From: Jiella soli
GTDB lineage: Bacteria > Pseudomonadota > Alphaproteobacteria > Rhizobiales > Rhizobiaceae
DNA length: 64,000 nt
Assembly (NCBI RefSeq): GCF_020615385.1
Contig: NZ_JAJAVB010000008.1
Coordinates: 38,556 to 102,555, forward strand
Direction: 5' to 3'
Below are positions 33,740-41,752 of the stretch, piece after piece. The notes below the pieces were generated by a model that was given only the letters and a program-made list of their open reading frames with translations, searched no databases and was not told the DNA's origin. A program made the position numbers and the translations under genes. Numbering within the stretch: position 1 is the stretch's first letter; each line of letters begins with the position of its first letter.

Positions 33740-34960
33740 TCAAAGCACTACAGCCGCCGCGTTTCCAACGAACAACTCGCCGTCTCGGATGTAGCGCGCG
33801 AGCATCGCATCGGACCCGTGACCTGTCTGAGCCCTAATTTTCCATGACGGAGCTCCCGCCTGGGCCGCGCTCGTGGCAAAGCCAGCACGGAGGCTATGGC
33901 CCGAATATCCTATTGGATCGAAACCGGCAGCGGACAGTCTTTCGCGCACGATAGTCGAGACGGCCTCACCAGATAAACGCTGCTCGGCCATCCGGTCGTG
34001 GCGGTCAATCGGCCGGAACAACGGCCCCTCCTCGAGTACGGCGGTCGTTACCAACTGGCTGAGAGCCGCCACCGGGCACCATCTCGTCCGGCCGAACGGG
34101 ATGCCGATCTTTCGGCCCTGGCCGAGCTGGTCGGTCTTCGATCGCCGCAGACGAACGACAAAACCTTGACGAACGTGCTCAATGTCGCCGACGTCAAGAC
34201 CCACCAGTTCCGACCGCCGGAAGCCGCCTGCGAACCCTATTAGGAGGAGCGCGCGATCGCGGATGTCCTTCGGCCTTTCTCCCATCCCTGCTAGCACGGC
34301 GAACAGGTCCTCCCGGAGAAGGGGCTTCGCCTGCCGCTGTGTCCCGCTGTGGCGACGGGCAATCCCGCGCATCGTCGCCTTCACCAGAAAGCTGGTCGTG
34401 GGGCTCTGCGCACCGACGACGGCGTGAGCCTTGGCGATCGATGCCAATCTGCGGGAAAGGGTCGCTACCGTGTGCTCGTCGGCATGCGCCGAGAGGTACG
34501 CGGCCAGAACCTCATCCGAACAGGGAATTGCCCCGCCCCACCGCTCGAAGTGAGCCAAGTCGGACCGGTAAGCTCGCTTGCTGTTGTCGGAGAGCGAGCT
34601 GGCGACCAGCTCGGCGACACCGGTAGGAAGATCATGGGTGCGCGGCGATCTCGGTTTGTGCAATCGATTGCACATGAAGCGACAGGCGGTTGCGCAATCA
34701 AACACATGCGCTGCCGACCGTTGATCGGGCGTGCAATTAATTGCACTTGTTCTCGCGAGGTCGGCGAGGCGAGGGAATAGGTCTGGGTCACGGGACTGGT
34801 GCCGTATGCGCAACCGATTGCACGTGGAGCCGCTCGCAGCCGTGCAATCAATTGCACTCTCCGCTGCCGGATGGTCAGGTGTGCAATCAATTGCACTCAC
34901 ATCCGGCTGGCGGGTAGCTCGTGATAAGTGAAGGTTATCCGGGGTTAGGCCGTCCGTCAC
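33740..34960 (-). CDS. Tyrosine recombinase/integrase
   Basis: 406 residues from GTG 34960. The catalytic C-terminal domain has the Arg in GGFRRSELVG, HSLR in SGHSLRAGFATSAAQAG, GH, and the Tyr in RYIRDGEL. The core-binding N-terminal domain (about 118-215) begins at GVAELVASSLSDNSKRAYRSDLAHF. The first ~95 residues are a peculiar repeat (AIDCT, AINCT, TCNRL, MCNRL) encoded by palindromic DNA. The GTG start overlaps the stop of the upstream gene by four bases (GTGA, 34957-34960); an alternative ATG at 34675 would skip the repeats. Possibly a chromosome-targeting or resolvase-type enzyme. Confidence 0.85.
   Translation of the reverse strand: MTDGLTPDNLHLSRATRQPDVSAIDCTPDHPAAESAIDCTAASGSTCNRLRIRHQSRDPDLFPRLADLARTSAINCTPDQRSAAHVFDCATACRFMCNRLHKPRSPRTHDLPTGVAELVASSLSDNSKRAYRSDLAHFERWGGAIPCSDEVLAAYLSAHADEHTVATLSRRLASIAKAHAVVGAQSPTTSFLVKATMRGIARRHSGTQRQAKPLLREDLFAVLAGMGERPKDIRDRALLLIGFAGGFRRSELVGLDVGDIEHVRQGFVVRLRRSKTDQLGQGRKIGIPFGRTRWCPVAALSQLVTTAVLEEGPLFRPIDRHDRMAEQRLSGEAVSTIVRERLSAAGFDPIGYSGHSLRAGFATSAAQAGAPSWKIRAQTGHGSDAMLARYIRDGELFVGNAAAVVL
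34657..34896. repeat. Array of GTGCAAT-N2-ATTGCAC palindromes
   Basis: Near-identical palindromes at 34657-34674 (perfect over 18 bases), 34731-34746 (perfect), 34842-34857, 34881-34896, with degenerate copies at 34808-34823 and about 34692-34711. Centres are about 34-39 bases apart, with one double interval of 77. They lie inside the 5' coding region of the tyrosine recombinase gene and give rise to its repeated AIDCT peptide. They look like a protein-binding array (iterons, accessory recombination sites or operators). Confidence 0.8.
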
Positions 34961-36066
34961 GCCCGTCCTCCCGCGAGCAGAACGGCGTGGAGCTCGCGCT
35001 CTCGGACCCCGTTCAGGTGGTCGATGCTCTCCAGGATCGCCGCCATGAGCTCTTTAATCCCGATCGAGGGGACGCCCGCCCACTGCATGTCCGTGTCGAG
35101 GCCGAGAGCTTCGAGGTTGTCGGCCTGATCCCAGACAAGCCGTCGCGCGACAGGAGCGGCGTCGGCATAGTAGGCTGCGACCCGCGCCGCGTCACGGTGG
35201 CGGAACTCGGGCACGTGCCGCTCAAGGACGCGGCGAACAGCGGCGTTCTCGCGGGCGAAGGTCGCGATCGCCGTGCGGCCCGCTCTGGTGTGCTTGTCGA
35301 GCGCGTAGGTCGGCACTCCAGCGACGAACCTCGTTGGCGGGACCGCGACCGGCTTCACCACGCTTGCTGATTTCGACCGTCCGACCTCCTGCAGCAGGGG
35401 CAGCATCATCAGCACGATCGGCTCCTTGGTCGCTTTCGCAGCCGCTATGACGGCGTCTCCCATGGCGGCTGACATGCCAGAGCCGACGAGGCCATCGACG
35501 AGGCCGCGCAGGTCACCGGCGCCGATCCGATGCTCACCGCCGTTCTCGACGCCTGAGGCGAACCATGTCGCCGTGGCGCGCATGGCGATCGGCAGATCGG
35601 CGGCGATGGCCGTTTCGATCCTGGCGGCGACATCCTGTCGTCCAGCTGCCTCGCGACATACCTCCCACTCTGCCCGATGGATCGCCGAGCAGATCAGGTA
35701 GTCGGCAGAGCGGTCCTTTGGGGCCTCTGTCAACGCCCGCGTTATCCATCGGGCCACCAAGGCAGTGTCGCCGTACGAACGACGGAGGGACGGCTGGGTG
35801 CAGAGCGCTGTCATGGCGACCAGCAGATCAGGCGCGCCGATGCCGATGTCCTCGAATGCGATGACGAGCAGTCGGCGGAAGACGCCGCTCCGACGATGCC
35901 GGACAAGAGAAAGGATCGCGCGGTCGGCGACCTCGGTTTCGCCACGCCGGATGGCCTTCTGAAGAGCGGAGCTGGCGATCCATGGATCAGCCGGCAGCGG
36001 CTCCAGCGGCACCAGATCAGTCTGCGGGATCAGCTGCTCGTAAAGGATTGATGTGGTTTTCGACAA
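34957..36066 (-). CDS. RarA/MgsA C-terminal-domain-like protein without AAA+ domain
   Basis: 369 residues, beginning with a TTG (36064-36066) behind a strong AAGGAGG. The segment SALQKAIRRGETEVADRAILSLVRHRRSGVFRRLLVIAFEDIGI resembles the clamp-loader-like C-terminal region of RarA/MgsA, which follows the AAA+ module in that replication-fork protein. No Walker A or B motif is present, so it is not an ATPase. Its stop overlaps the tyrosine recombinase GTG start by four bases, suggesting an operon. The function is unknown; a role in recombination or fork handling is inference. Confidence 0.6.
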   Translation of the reverse strand: MSKTTSILYEQLIPQTDLVPLEPLPADPWIASSALQKAIRRGETEVADRAILSLVRHRRSGVFRRLLVIAFEDIGIGAPDLLVAMTALCTQPSLRRSYGDTALVARWITRALTEAPKDRSADYLICSAIHRAEWEVCREAAGRQDVAARIETAIAADLPIAMRATATWFASGVENGGEHRIGAGDLRGLVDGLVGSGMSAAMGDAVIAAAKATKEPIVLMMLPLLQEVGRSKSASVVKPVAVPPTRFVAGVPTYALDKHTRAGRTAIATFARENAAVRRVLERHVPEFRHRDAARVAAYYADAAPVARRLVWDQADNLEALGLDTDMQWAGVPSIGIKELMAAILESIDHLNGVRERELHAVLLAGGRA

Positions 36067-36400
36067 TCGTGCCTCCTTGCCTGTCGAGCGAGGAGGGCCA
36101 AAGATCGAGAGACCCCGAGTTCACGTTAGCTTTAGGCGGGGCGAAGGCAATGAGAATTTCGAACATCGGTTATAGCAGCGACGCAAGCGATGCCGGGATT
36201 ATCGGGACAGCAAGACGGGGTCTCTTCTGATGGACAGCGCTCACCATGGAACGCTGAACACCAGATGGGAGCCAGTTCGAGGGAAACCGTCGCATTTCGC
36301 AGGGTCTCCTGGCCATCCCCGAAGCTGTCTCAAAGACAGAAAGACTTTCGCTCCGCGCACAATCTGGGAGCCAGTCGAGGACTAGATGGATGTCACGTCT
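36067..36400. other. Gene-free stretch inside the element
   Basis: 334 bases with no gene I can support. It separates the RarA-like gene from the 36401-36778 gene and must hold the promoter for the former. No repeat or terminator is evident. Confidence 0.4.
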
Positions 36401-36778
36401 TTAGATGTACCGCAGTTCGCGCGGCCTAGCCTCTTGCTGCTGTCGAACCCCCACGAAATGCGGCAGGATGCTGTGGACGCAGATTGCCCAATCATAATGT
36501 CGCAGCCCTTCTGCATCGACGCGTGCCGGTTTCAGGTGCGAGGGGAGCAGTGATCCGAAATCGGTCACGCTCATGTCGAGGAGGTAGGACAGTTCAATAT
36601 CGGTCATCGTCTGACCGTACCGGCCCAAAAGGAGCTTTTTGGCGAGTAGAGCATATCGACGGTCATCAGCCGACCGAAACTGCCCATTGAGGCGTCGAGG
36701 CCTTTGGAGCTCGATCGGAAGATGGACGTGATCGCGCCGATAGCGCGTTAGCTTGCGCCGGATGTTGATGGCGTTCAT
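36401..36778 (-). CDS. Small basic protein of unknown function
   Basis: 125 residues from ATG 36778. Rich in Arg and His, with a possible helix-turn-helix-like segment (MTDIELSYLLDMSVTDFGSLLP, about residues 58-79). No family is recognised. It follows the HNH-like gene by 75 bases on the same strand and may be cotranscribed with it. A weak ribosome site (CAGGTAA) precedes the ATG. Confidence 0.5.
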   Translation of the reverse strand: MNAINIRRKLTRYRRDHVHLPIELQRPRRLNGQFRSADDRRYALLAKKLLLGRYGQTMTDIELSYLLDMSVTDFGSLLPSHLKPARVDAEGLRHYDWAICVHSILPHFVGVRQQQEARPRELRYI

Positions 36779-36853
36779 TGGGTTACCTGCTGTATAGAAG
36801 TTCCGTGTTAAATTCAGCCGAACCGTCGAGAAGAATTTCAAAAAGATTTCTGA

Positions 36854-37927
36854 TCAAATCCGCTCGACCAAACTAATTCGTGTAGATGCGGTCTGTCGGG
36901 TAATTTTGACGTATTGAGGATCAATTGTCATGAGCCAATCAAGTTGTGCATCTGACAAATTCGCGCCGATTATGTGCGGCTTGATAAGCTTCCAATATGC
37001 AGCGCATCGTTCCCTATATGCCTTCTCTGAAGGTATCCGGAAGCCATAGAACTCCTGAGTTATCTCCTGATATGTCATGAAGAAATCCTCTACACCGTAC
37101 TCTTCTCTATGGCGCTGGCATTGTGAGGCCATCCGTTGCCACAAAACATTAGCAGCGCTAACTCGCGGCTCGGTGGCCTCAGTGCTGATGGAAGGGGGGT
37201 GGAAATCGGATGCGCCTGACATCCCGCTCGACCGAACGAACGCCCCGTTCACTGCGCACCCGCGTCTTCCCTCTATTATCTCGTCGTGCGTCCAGCCGCG
37301 TTCCAAACGCTTCCTGATGGTTGACGGCGAAACGCCCTGCAGCTTGGCTAGGCGGGAGGCCGTGTAGACGTCGGCAGTACGGGAGTGGTGAAAGATCAAC
37401 GTGTCGGATTTGTTGTTGTTCTGCGTCCGCCTGTCCGCCCATCGCACCTTGCCTGGGCCATATTCGGGATCGCTGTTGTCGATCCTGTCCAAAGTCGCTC
37501 CGGCCGCTGGGACCGGGCCGACGTGCCGCAGGAAGCTCGGGAAGTCAGAAAACGCAGGATGGATGATGGCCCCGCAAGTTTTGGACCGGCTCTTCATGTT
37601 CCTATGAGCCGAAGCCTCAGCTCGGTAGCGGGCTCGAAGCTGCATGCGGGTCAGGCTTTCGCAATGCAGGAGGTGACTGCCGGAGGCGCTTCCACGGTCG
37701 GCTTTCTCACGGGCGCGACAGGCTTTTTTCTTTTTCTTATGACAGTGACCCGGTCCGCTTCCGGCTGCGCGAAAGGAGCCCGGTTGCTGCGGGTTCTCGG
37801 CGATTTTCTCAGTAGACAGCGGTGTCGCGCAGCTGGAGCAAACTGGGTCGGTAATCCTGCTCGCTCTTCGGCCCGTAGCCCGCGAGTTTGCGTGGTCATA
37901 TCGGGTCTTCGTTCTAACGTGGGTCAT
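36854..37927 (-). CDS. HNH-endonuclease-like DNA-binding protein
   Basis: 357 residues with a GAGGAG site upstream of ATG 37927. The N-terminal ~100 residues are basic with scattered Cys (CSSC) and a run of five Lys. The central part (about 100-215) resembles phage HNH/AP2-type proteins: RYRAEASAHRNMKSRSK, then GATLDRIDNSDPEYGPGKVRWADRRTQNNNKSD, followed by a helix-turn-helix (SRLAKLQGVSPSTIRKRLERGW). The C-terminal third is unknown. It could be a homing-type nuclease or a regulator; catalytic His residues are not certain. Confidence 0.6.
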   Translation of the reverse strand: MTHVRTKTRYDHANSRATGRRASRITDPVCSSCATPLSTEKIAENPQQPGSFRAAGSGPGHCHKKKKKACRAREKADRGSASGSHLLHCESLTRMQLRARYRAEASAHRNMKSRSKTCGAIIHPAFSDFPSFLRHVGPVPAAGATLDRIDNSDPEYGPGKVRWADRRTQNNNKSDTLIFHHSRTADVYTASRLAKLQGVSPSTIRKRLERGWTHDEIIEGRRGCAVNGAFVRSSGMSGASDFHPPSISTEATEPRVSAANVLWQRMASQCQRHREEYGVEDFFMTYQEITQEFYGFRIPSEKAYRERCAAYWKLIKPHIIGANLSDAQLDWLMTIDPQYVKITRQTASTRISLVERI

Positions 37928-38161
37928 GTGCGTCGCTCCTCAGTGTTGCATCGGGGAAGCGCCGTAGGTAGATTTGCAGTGTTTCAGAAAGCTGCGCCTA
38001 CGTGGCGTTTCCAAAGCCCCGTCGCGTCAACGGCGGGGCTTCCTTGTTCGGGATTTCGAGGGACCTGCTGCTAAGGTGGCTTCGGTCGCTTAAGACATTT
38101 GGAGGGGCGGCCATCAGCTTTTGCCGAGAACGCCCAGGTGGGGCCGTTCCGTCTGCTACGG

Positions 38162-38174
38162 TCCTCCGCTACCA
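38162..38174. other. Right attachment site (attR core)
   Basis: Exact 13-base copy of the tRNA-Met 3' end (TCCTCCGCTACCA) in direct orientation, 12.1 kb from the tRNA. Sequence left of it is lower in GC and carries the element's genes; sequence right of it is GC-rich. The flanking bases differ from the tRNA, so the shared core is no longer than 13 bases, compatible with the short cores of serine recombinases. Confidence 0.6.
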
Positions 38175-39037
38175 ACGCTCAAAGTCTCCGACCCGGACAC
38201 ATCGGCAATGCATCGCGCCCCAGGACGGCTGTCGATCTTGTCCGCGGACCTTCTCTAAGCCTTACATGCCCATATTGTCGGGCCTCTCGCTGCGTGTGAC
38301 GCCGAAGCCGAGGATCATTTGGCTGGGTCTCGCCGCGGCAGAGGATCCTCCGAGTACGCTGATGCCAGGCCGCCGACCGGCGAATGGGATGACTCTTCGT
38401 CGGTATCGTGCTTCGAAACGCGCTGACGGAGCTATGGCGGGAACAGGTCGTCCGAGCTGCCCCATCAGCGCCGCCTCGACCTCCGGACGCCGACGTCGAA
38501 ATCTTTTTCGGCAGGACTGGCTCGGGCAGGACATGAGCGGGCGACAAGCTCACCGCCGCGAGCGCAGCCGCGGGTCGGCGGTCGGACCGTCTTCGAGAAG
38601 GGGAGGAGCAGGTCGGGGCTGGGACCCGCGGCTGCGCTCGACGACGAGGAGCGATCTTGCCCGTGTCCGGTCGCTTGCAGCGATGGAAGGAGCGAGGAGG
38701 TGATCTGCGAACTCAGGTTACGCCAAAGCGTCACATGATCCGCCGGCATATTCAGTCGGCGGAGCGACCTGAGCGCGGCATGACGCGCGGATGGTGTCTG
38801 AGGCGCGATTGATTCCTGAGGCGCGTCTTCGGCTTGAGCCATCAGGTGCTGGAGGCGTAGCCGCGCTGATGGATGTATCGGAACCCGCGCCAAAAATCCC
38901 GCCGGACTTGCCCGGCGAGACGTTCATCATGACCTGCGGCGGCATCACAACGTCCTGCAAGGGCGGGAGCCGCATGTGACGTCCGTTCGGAGATCGGTGC
39001 CCACGACGCTTTCGCGTGCAAGGACGCCGAAAACTTC
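38175..39037. other. Stretch without a convincing gene
   Basis: About 860 bases. Open frames exist on both strands (for example 38465-38893 minus and 38791-38979 plus) but with Arg/Ser-rich composition and no family features. Together with 37928-38161, just inside the element, it forms over 1.1 kb with no supported gene; it may be decayed coding DNA left by earlier insertions. Confidence 0.45.
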
Positions 39038-39250
39038 TCAGGCGGTCTGCAGGTTGACGGCCTTGGGGCCCTTGCCACGCTTGTCCGGCTCGGTGTCGAA
39101 GGAGACCTTCTGGTTCTCCTGCAGCCCCGGCAGGCCCGAGGCCTGCACGGCGGAGATGTGGACGAAGATGTCCGCCCCGCCATTGTCCGGCTTGATGAAA
39201 CCGAAACCCTTCTCGGTGTTGAAGAATTTGACCGTTCCGGTCTGTGCCAT
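39038..39250 (-). CDS. csp: Cold-shock domain protein
   Basis: 70 residues with the CSD nucleic-acid-binding motifs KGFGFIKPD (RNP1) and DIFVHISAV (RNP2) and the usual start [14 protein letters not shown]. Binds single-stranded RNA/DNA as an RNA chaperone. AAGGATT precedes ATG 39250. About 300 bases upstream (39251-39554) hold no other gene and could form the long 5' leader typical of csp genes. Confidence 0.95.
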   Translation of the reverse strand: MAQTGTVKFFNTEKGFGFIKPDNGGADIFVHISAVQASGLPGLQENQKVSFDTEPDKRGKGPKAVNLQTA

Positions 39251-39554
39251 TCTCGGAATCCTTATCCCGGCATAAACGTGTCGCCCAGAGGCGGTGGCAG
39301 GCAAGTCTTGACTAGGATAGGAACCGATACATCGTAAGCCGGACTGACCGACCAACTCGGGAAAGGCGTTCCCGACACGCAATTCGTCCATTACCCGTGT
39401 TCGCGAATTTGCCCGAACAGCATAATTCTTGCTATTGTGTGGCAACGTTTGCAAGTAAAACTTTTCTAACGAGCTTCACGTTTCATTACGGGACGAGGAA
39501 GCCTTCCGCACTGCCTCGCCTCCTTCTCCTTCACCAACGAACGACACCTAGTCC

Positions 39555-40223
39555 ATGCCGATTCTCGTCGCCGGTTTCTCGGCCTTCCCCGGAATTCCCG
39601 CCAGCCCCAGCGGGGATCTTGCGCGCAGCCTGGGGGCGGGCGGCGAGACGGTCGCCGCAGCGTCAGAAGCGGATGCCGCGCCGGTCCATGCCGTCGTGCT
39701 GCCGGTCGAGTGGGGGCGAAGCTGGCCGGTGCTGCGGACCGCGATCGAGGCCGTCAGGCCGCAGACCGTGCTCCTGTTCGGGCTTCATCTACGGTCCGAA
39801 CGCTTCCGCGTGGAAATGCAGGCCCGCAATTTTCGCGAGCTCGGCCGAGGCGATGCGGTGGAAAGTTTTCCTGCCGGTCCCTCCATTCTCGACGGCCCGG
39901 CGACGCTGCCGCTGCGGTTGCCATGGACGCGCGTGGCCGAGGCCCTCCGAGGGGCCGGGATTGCGTTCGAATGGTCGACCCATGCCGGCGGCTATGTCGT
40001 GAACGACACGCTCTATCGGCTGGCCTTCGCCGCCACCGCGCTCGGCGTCGAGCGCTACGGTCTGTTCCACCTGCCGATGAGCGACGAGCGCGTGGAGGAA
40101 TGTGCGCAGGCCGGCGGCCTGCCGGAGGTCTTCCTGAGCCTGCCCTTCGCCGACATCGAGCGCGCGGCGTCGGCGCTGGTCGCAACGATCCGCGACCTCG
40201 AGGGCGGCCACGAAACCCGCTGA
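39555..40223 (+). CDS. Pyroglutamyl-peptidase (C15)-like protein lacking the catalytic Cys
   Basis: 222 residues with the pyrrolidone-carboxylate peptidase fold: AGFSAFPGIPASPS at the N-terminus (family: GFxxFxxxxxNPS), FRVEMQARNF (catalytic Glu87 present), THAGGYVVNDTLYRL and GLFHLPM (His present). The active-site Cys expected in AGxxVCN is Val149 here, so peptidase activity is unlikely. It may bind rather than cleave pyroglutamyl peptides, or have a new function. Single gene. Confidence 0.75.
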   Translation: MPILVAGFSAFPGIPASPSGDLARSLGAGGETVAAASEADAAPVHAVVLPVEWGRSWPVLRTAIEAVRPQTVLLFGLHLRSERFRVEMQARNFRELGRGDAVESFPAGPSILDGPATLPLRLPWTRVAEALRGAGIAFEWSTHAGGYVVNDTLYRLAFAATALGVERYGLFHLPMSDERVEECAQAGGLPEVFLSLPFADIERAASALVATIRDLEGGHETR

Positions 40224-40399
40224 CGCCCGGTCCGCGGATCGCTGCCGCTATCCACTTCGCAGGCGCATGCGGCCTGCCAGCACCCTTTCGCCCCGAGGGA
40301 GCGCAAACTTTCCGGGATCTCGAGGGATCGGCACCGCCGGCTTCGGCATTGGCTTCGAGGAACGGCCCAAACGGCCGCAGAATCGAAAGGAAGCCGATC

Positions 40400-40744
40400 A
40401 TGATCCGCCATATCCTCTCAGCCGCCGCCGTCGCGGTGTTCCTCCCGGCAGCCGCCTGGGCGCAGTCCTCCCCGCCTGCCTCGGCGCCGATTCCGCAGAA
40501 CGGCACGCTGGTCGATCCCGGCGAGGGGACGCCTGTCTCCAAGAACATCAAGTCTCCTGGTCTGCCGGGGGTCGATTTCGAGGGAGGAGGCGAGGATGTG
40601 CGGGGGCCGGGCGGACTGCAGAACAATGTGGGCGCGGCGGGCATGGCGCTGCCCTCGACCTCCAGCGAGAATCCCGTTCCCATCATGACGCCGGACCAGA
40701 AGACGCTGGACGGCGTCCCGGTCGGAGCCGGAAGCCCGGAGTGA
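40400..40744 (+). CDS. Small secreted protein, Pro/Gly-rich
   Basis: 114 residues: a signal peptide (cleaved after AWA-Q, about residue 22) and a low-complexity mature part rich in Pro, Gly and Ser with no recognised domain. AAGGAAG precedes ATG 40400. It resembles the small periplasmic low-complexity proteins common in Rhizobiales; the function is unknown. Confidence 0.6.
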   Translation: MIRHILSAAAVAVFLPAAAWAQSSPPASAPIPQNGTLVDPGEGTPVSKNIKSPGLPGVDFEGGGEDVRGPGGLQNNVGAAGMALPSTSSENPVPIMTPDQKTLDGVPVGAGSPE

Positions 40745-41304
40745 GGCTCACCGCGCTTCAGGGATGATGATGATGATGGCGCGGGAAGGCGGGGTTCGGC
40801 GAGTAGGGGGCGCAGATTGTCTGCCTCCAGCCGGTGCCGGCCCGGCGATGTCTGTGCCCGGACGAAATGGCTGCGCCACCGCCTCGCGCGGTGACGCAGG
40901 AAGAAGAGCCATCCTTCGAGCTGGCACCCGAAGGGCGATGCAGCCTTTCGTCCGCGGTGCGACGTCGGTTCACTCCCTGGAGGGACCGCCGGATCTCGGG
41001 ACCACAGTTCGGCCAGACTTTATCTTGCACACCGCATTCCGGCTCCGAAGAAATAGTGCCGGAGACGGCCAACAGACCGTTGCATCGATGGCTTTTCGGT
41101 CGCGGCTCTGCTGCGGGACACGCAAGGTGTTGATGTCGCAGGCAGCGCCATCGCCCATGAAGGAGTTTCCGATAACGGTTTCGTGACGATTTCGTCTGGC
41201 TGCGATGAAACCATTCCCGCGGCCAGTCATTATTCGGTCGATGATGCCGAGATTTTTGGAAGAGAAAGATCTCGCGCAACAACGCTTCAGAAGGATTATG
41301 TATT
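40745..41304 (+). other. Gene-free stretch between two small secreted-protein genes
   Basis: 560 bases without a supported gene. It begins with a short GATGAT repeat (40765-40778). The start of the next gene has AAGGA about ten bases upstream. No terminator or operator is clear. Confidence 0.4.
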
Positions 41305-41634
41305 ATGAAGATGCTGACTGCAGCCGCTGTTATTGCTCTCATGGCCGGTCCGGCTCTCGCCCAGACCGACAACACCAGCAAGATGGTCCCGGGCCAGACC
41401 AACAACACCGGTACCGCGACCGTTGACTGCGAGGGCACGCCGGCCGGCTGCGCCGACGCGCAGGGTTCCGCGACGGGCACCGACCAGTCGATGACCACTG
41501 GTGCGACGACCACCGACGGCACCATGGGCACCGATACCTCGGGTTCGGCGACCGCCAACCAGAGTGGCGACACGCCTTCCGATGGTATCGTTCCGGGTCA
41601 GACCAGCGAAGACGGTTCGACCGAAGTGAAGTAA
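41305..41634 (+). CDS. Small secreted Thr/Gly-rich protein
   Basis: 109 residues with a signal peptide (MKMLTAAAVIALMAGPALA, cleaved before QTD). The mature part is Thr/Gly/Ser/Asp-rich with two Cys and the motif VPGQT twice (about 28-32 and 96-100). Probably disordered and envelope-located. A strong terminator follows 27 bases after the stop, indicating a highly expressed single-gene transcript. Confidence 0.7.
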   Translation: MKMLTAAAVIALMAGPALAQTDNTSKMVPGQTNNTGTATVDCEGTPAGCADAQGSATGTDQSMTTGATTTDGTMGTDTSGSATANQSGDTPSDGIVPGQTSEDGSTEVK

Positions 41635-41661
41635 CCGGGACTGACAGTCCCAAGTGACGAG

Positions 41662-41695
41662 GGGCCCTCCGGCGATTGCCGGAGGGCCCTTTTTT
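41662..41695 (+). terminator. Rho-independent terminator
   Basis: Perfect 12-bp GC stem (GGGCCCTCCGGC at 41662-41673 and its complement at 41678-41689) with a GATT loop, followed by six T. Ends transcription of the small secreted protein gene. Confidence 0.92.
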
Positions 41696-41752
41696 CGTAT
41701 AGCCGTCGCAAACCCAGCTACGACCCTGGCCAAGCGAAGAGGAAATCCGCAG

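Larger units (their letters stand above)
26037..38174. mobile_element. 12.1-kb integrative element at tRNA-Met
   Basis: Bounded by 13-base direct repeats of the tRNA 3' end. Base composition drops visibly compared with both flanks, especially 28.4-32.6 kb and 36.0-37.9 kb. It carries a large serine recombinase, divergent Arc-type regulators, the helicase/DarT/ARH-VOC operon, intact and decayed tyrosine recombinase genes, an HNH-like protein and small unknowns. There are no phage structural, replication or conjugation genes, so it resembles a small genomic or defence island rather than a prophage. It may depend on its recombinase alone for movement. Confidence 0.7.

Noticed and set aside
34675..34960. 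Treating the first 95 codons of the tyrosine recombinase as non-coding
   Set aside because: The GTG start overlaps the upstream stop by four bases, a typical coupled start, so I kept the long form and flagged the alternative.
26037..38174. Intact prophage or conjugative element
   Set aside because: No capsid, tail, portal, terminase, relaxase or type IV secretion genes in the interval.
38002..38703. A 233-residue plus-strand frame after the element's right end
   Set aside because: Arg/Ser/Pro-rich translation with no family motif, covers the attachment site, and no ribosome site; most likely chance in GC-rich DNA.
38465..38893. A 142-residue minus-strand frame
   Set aside because: Composition is odd (Ser/Arg/Pro runs) and no homologous motif is visible; could be decayed coding DNA but cannot be supported.
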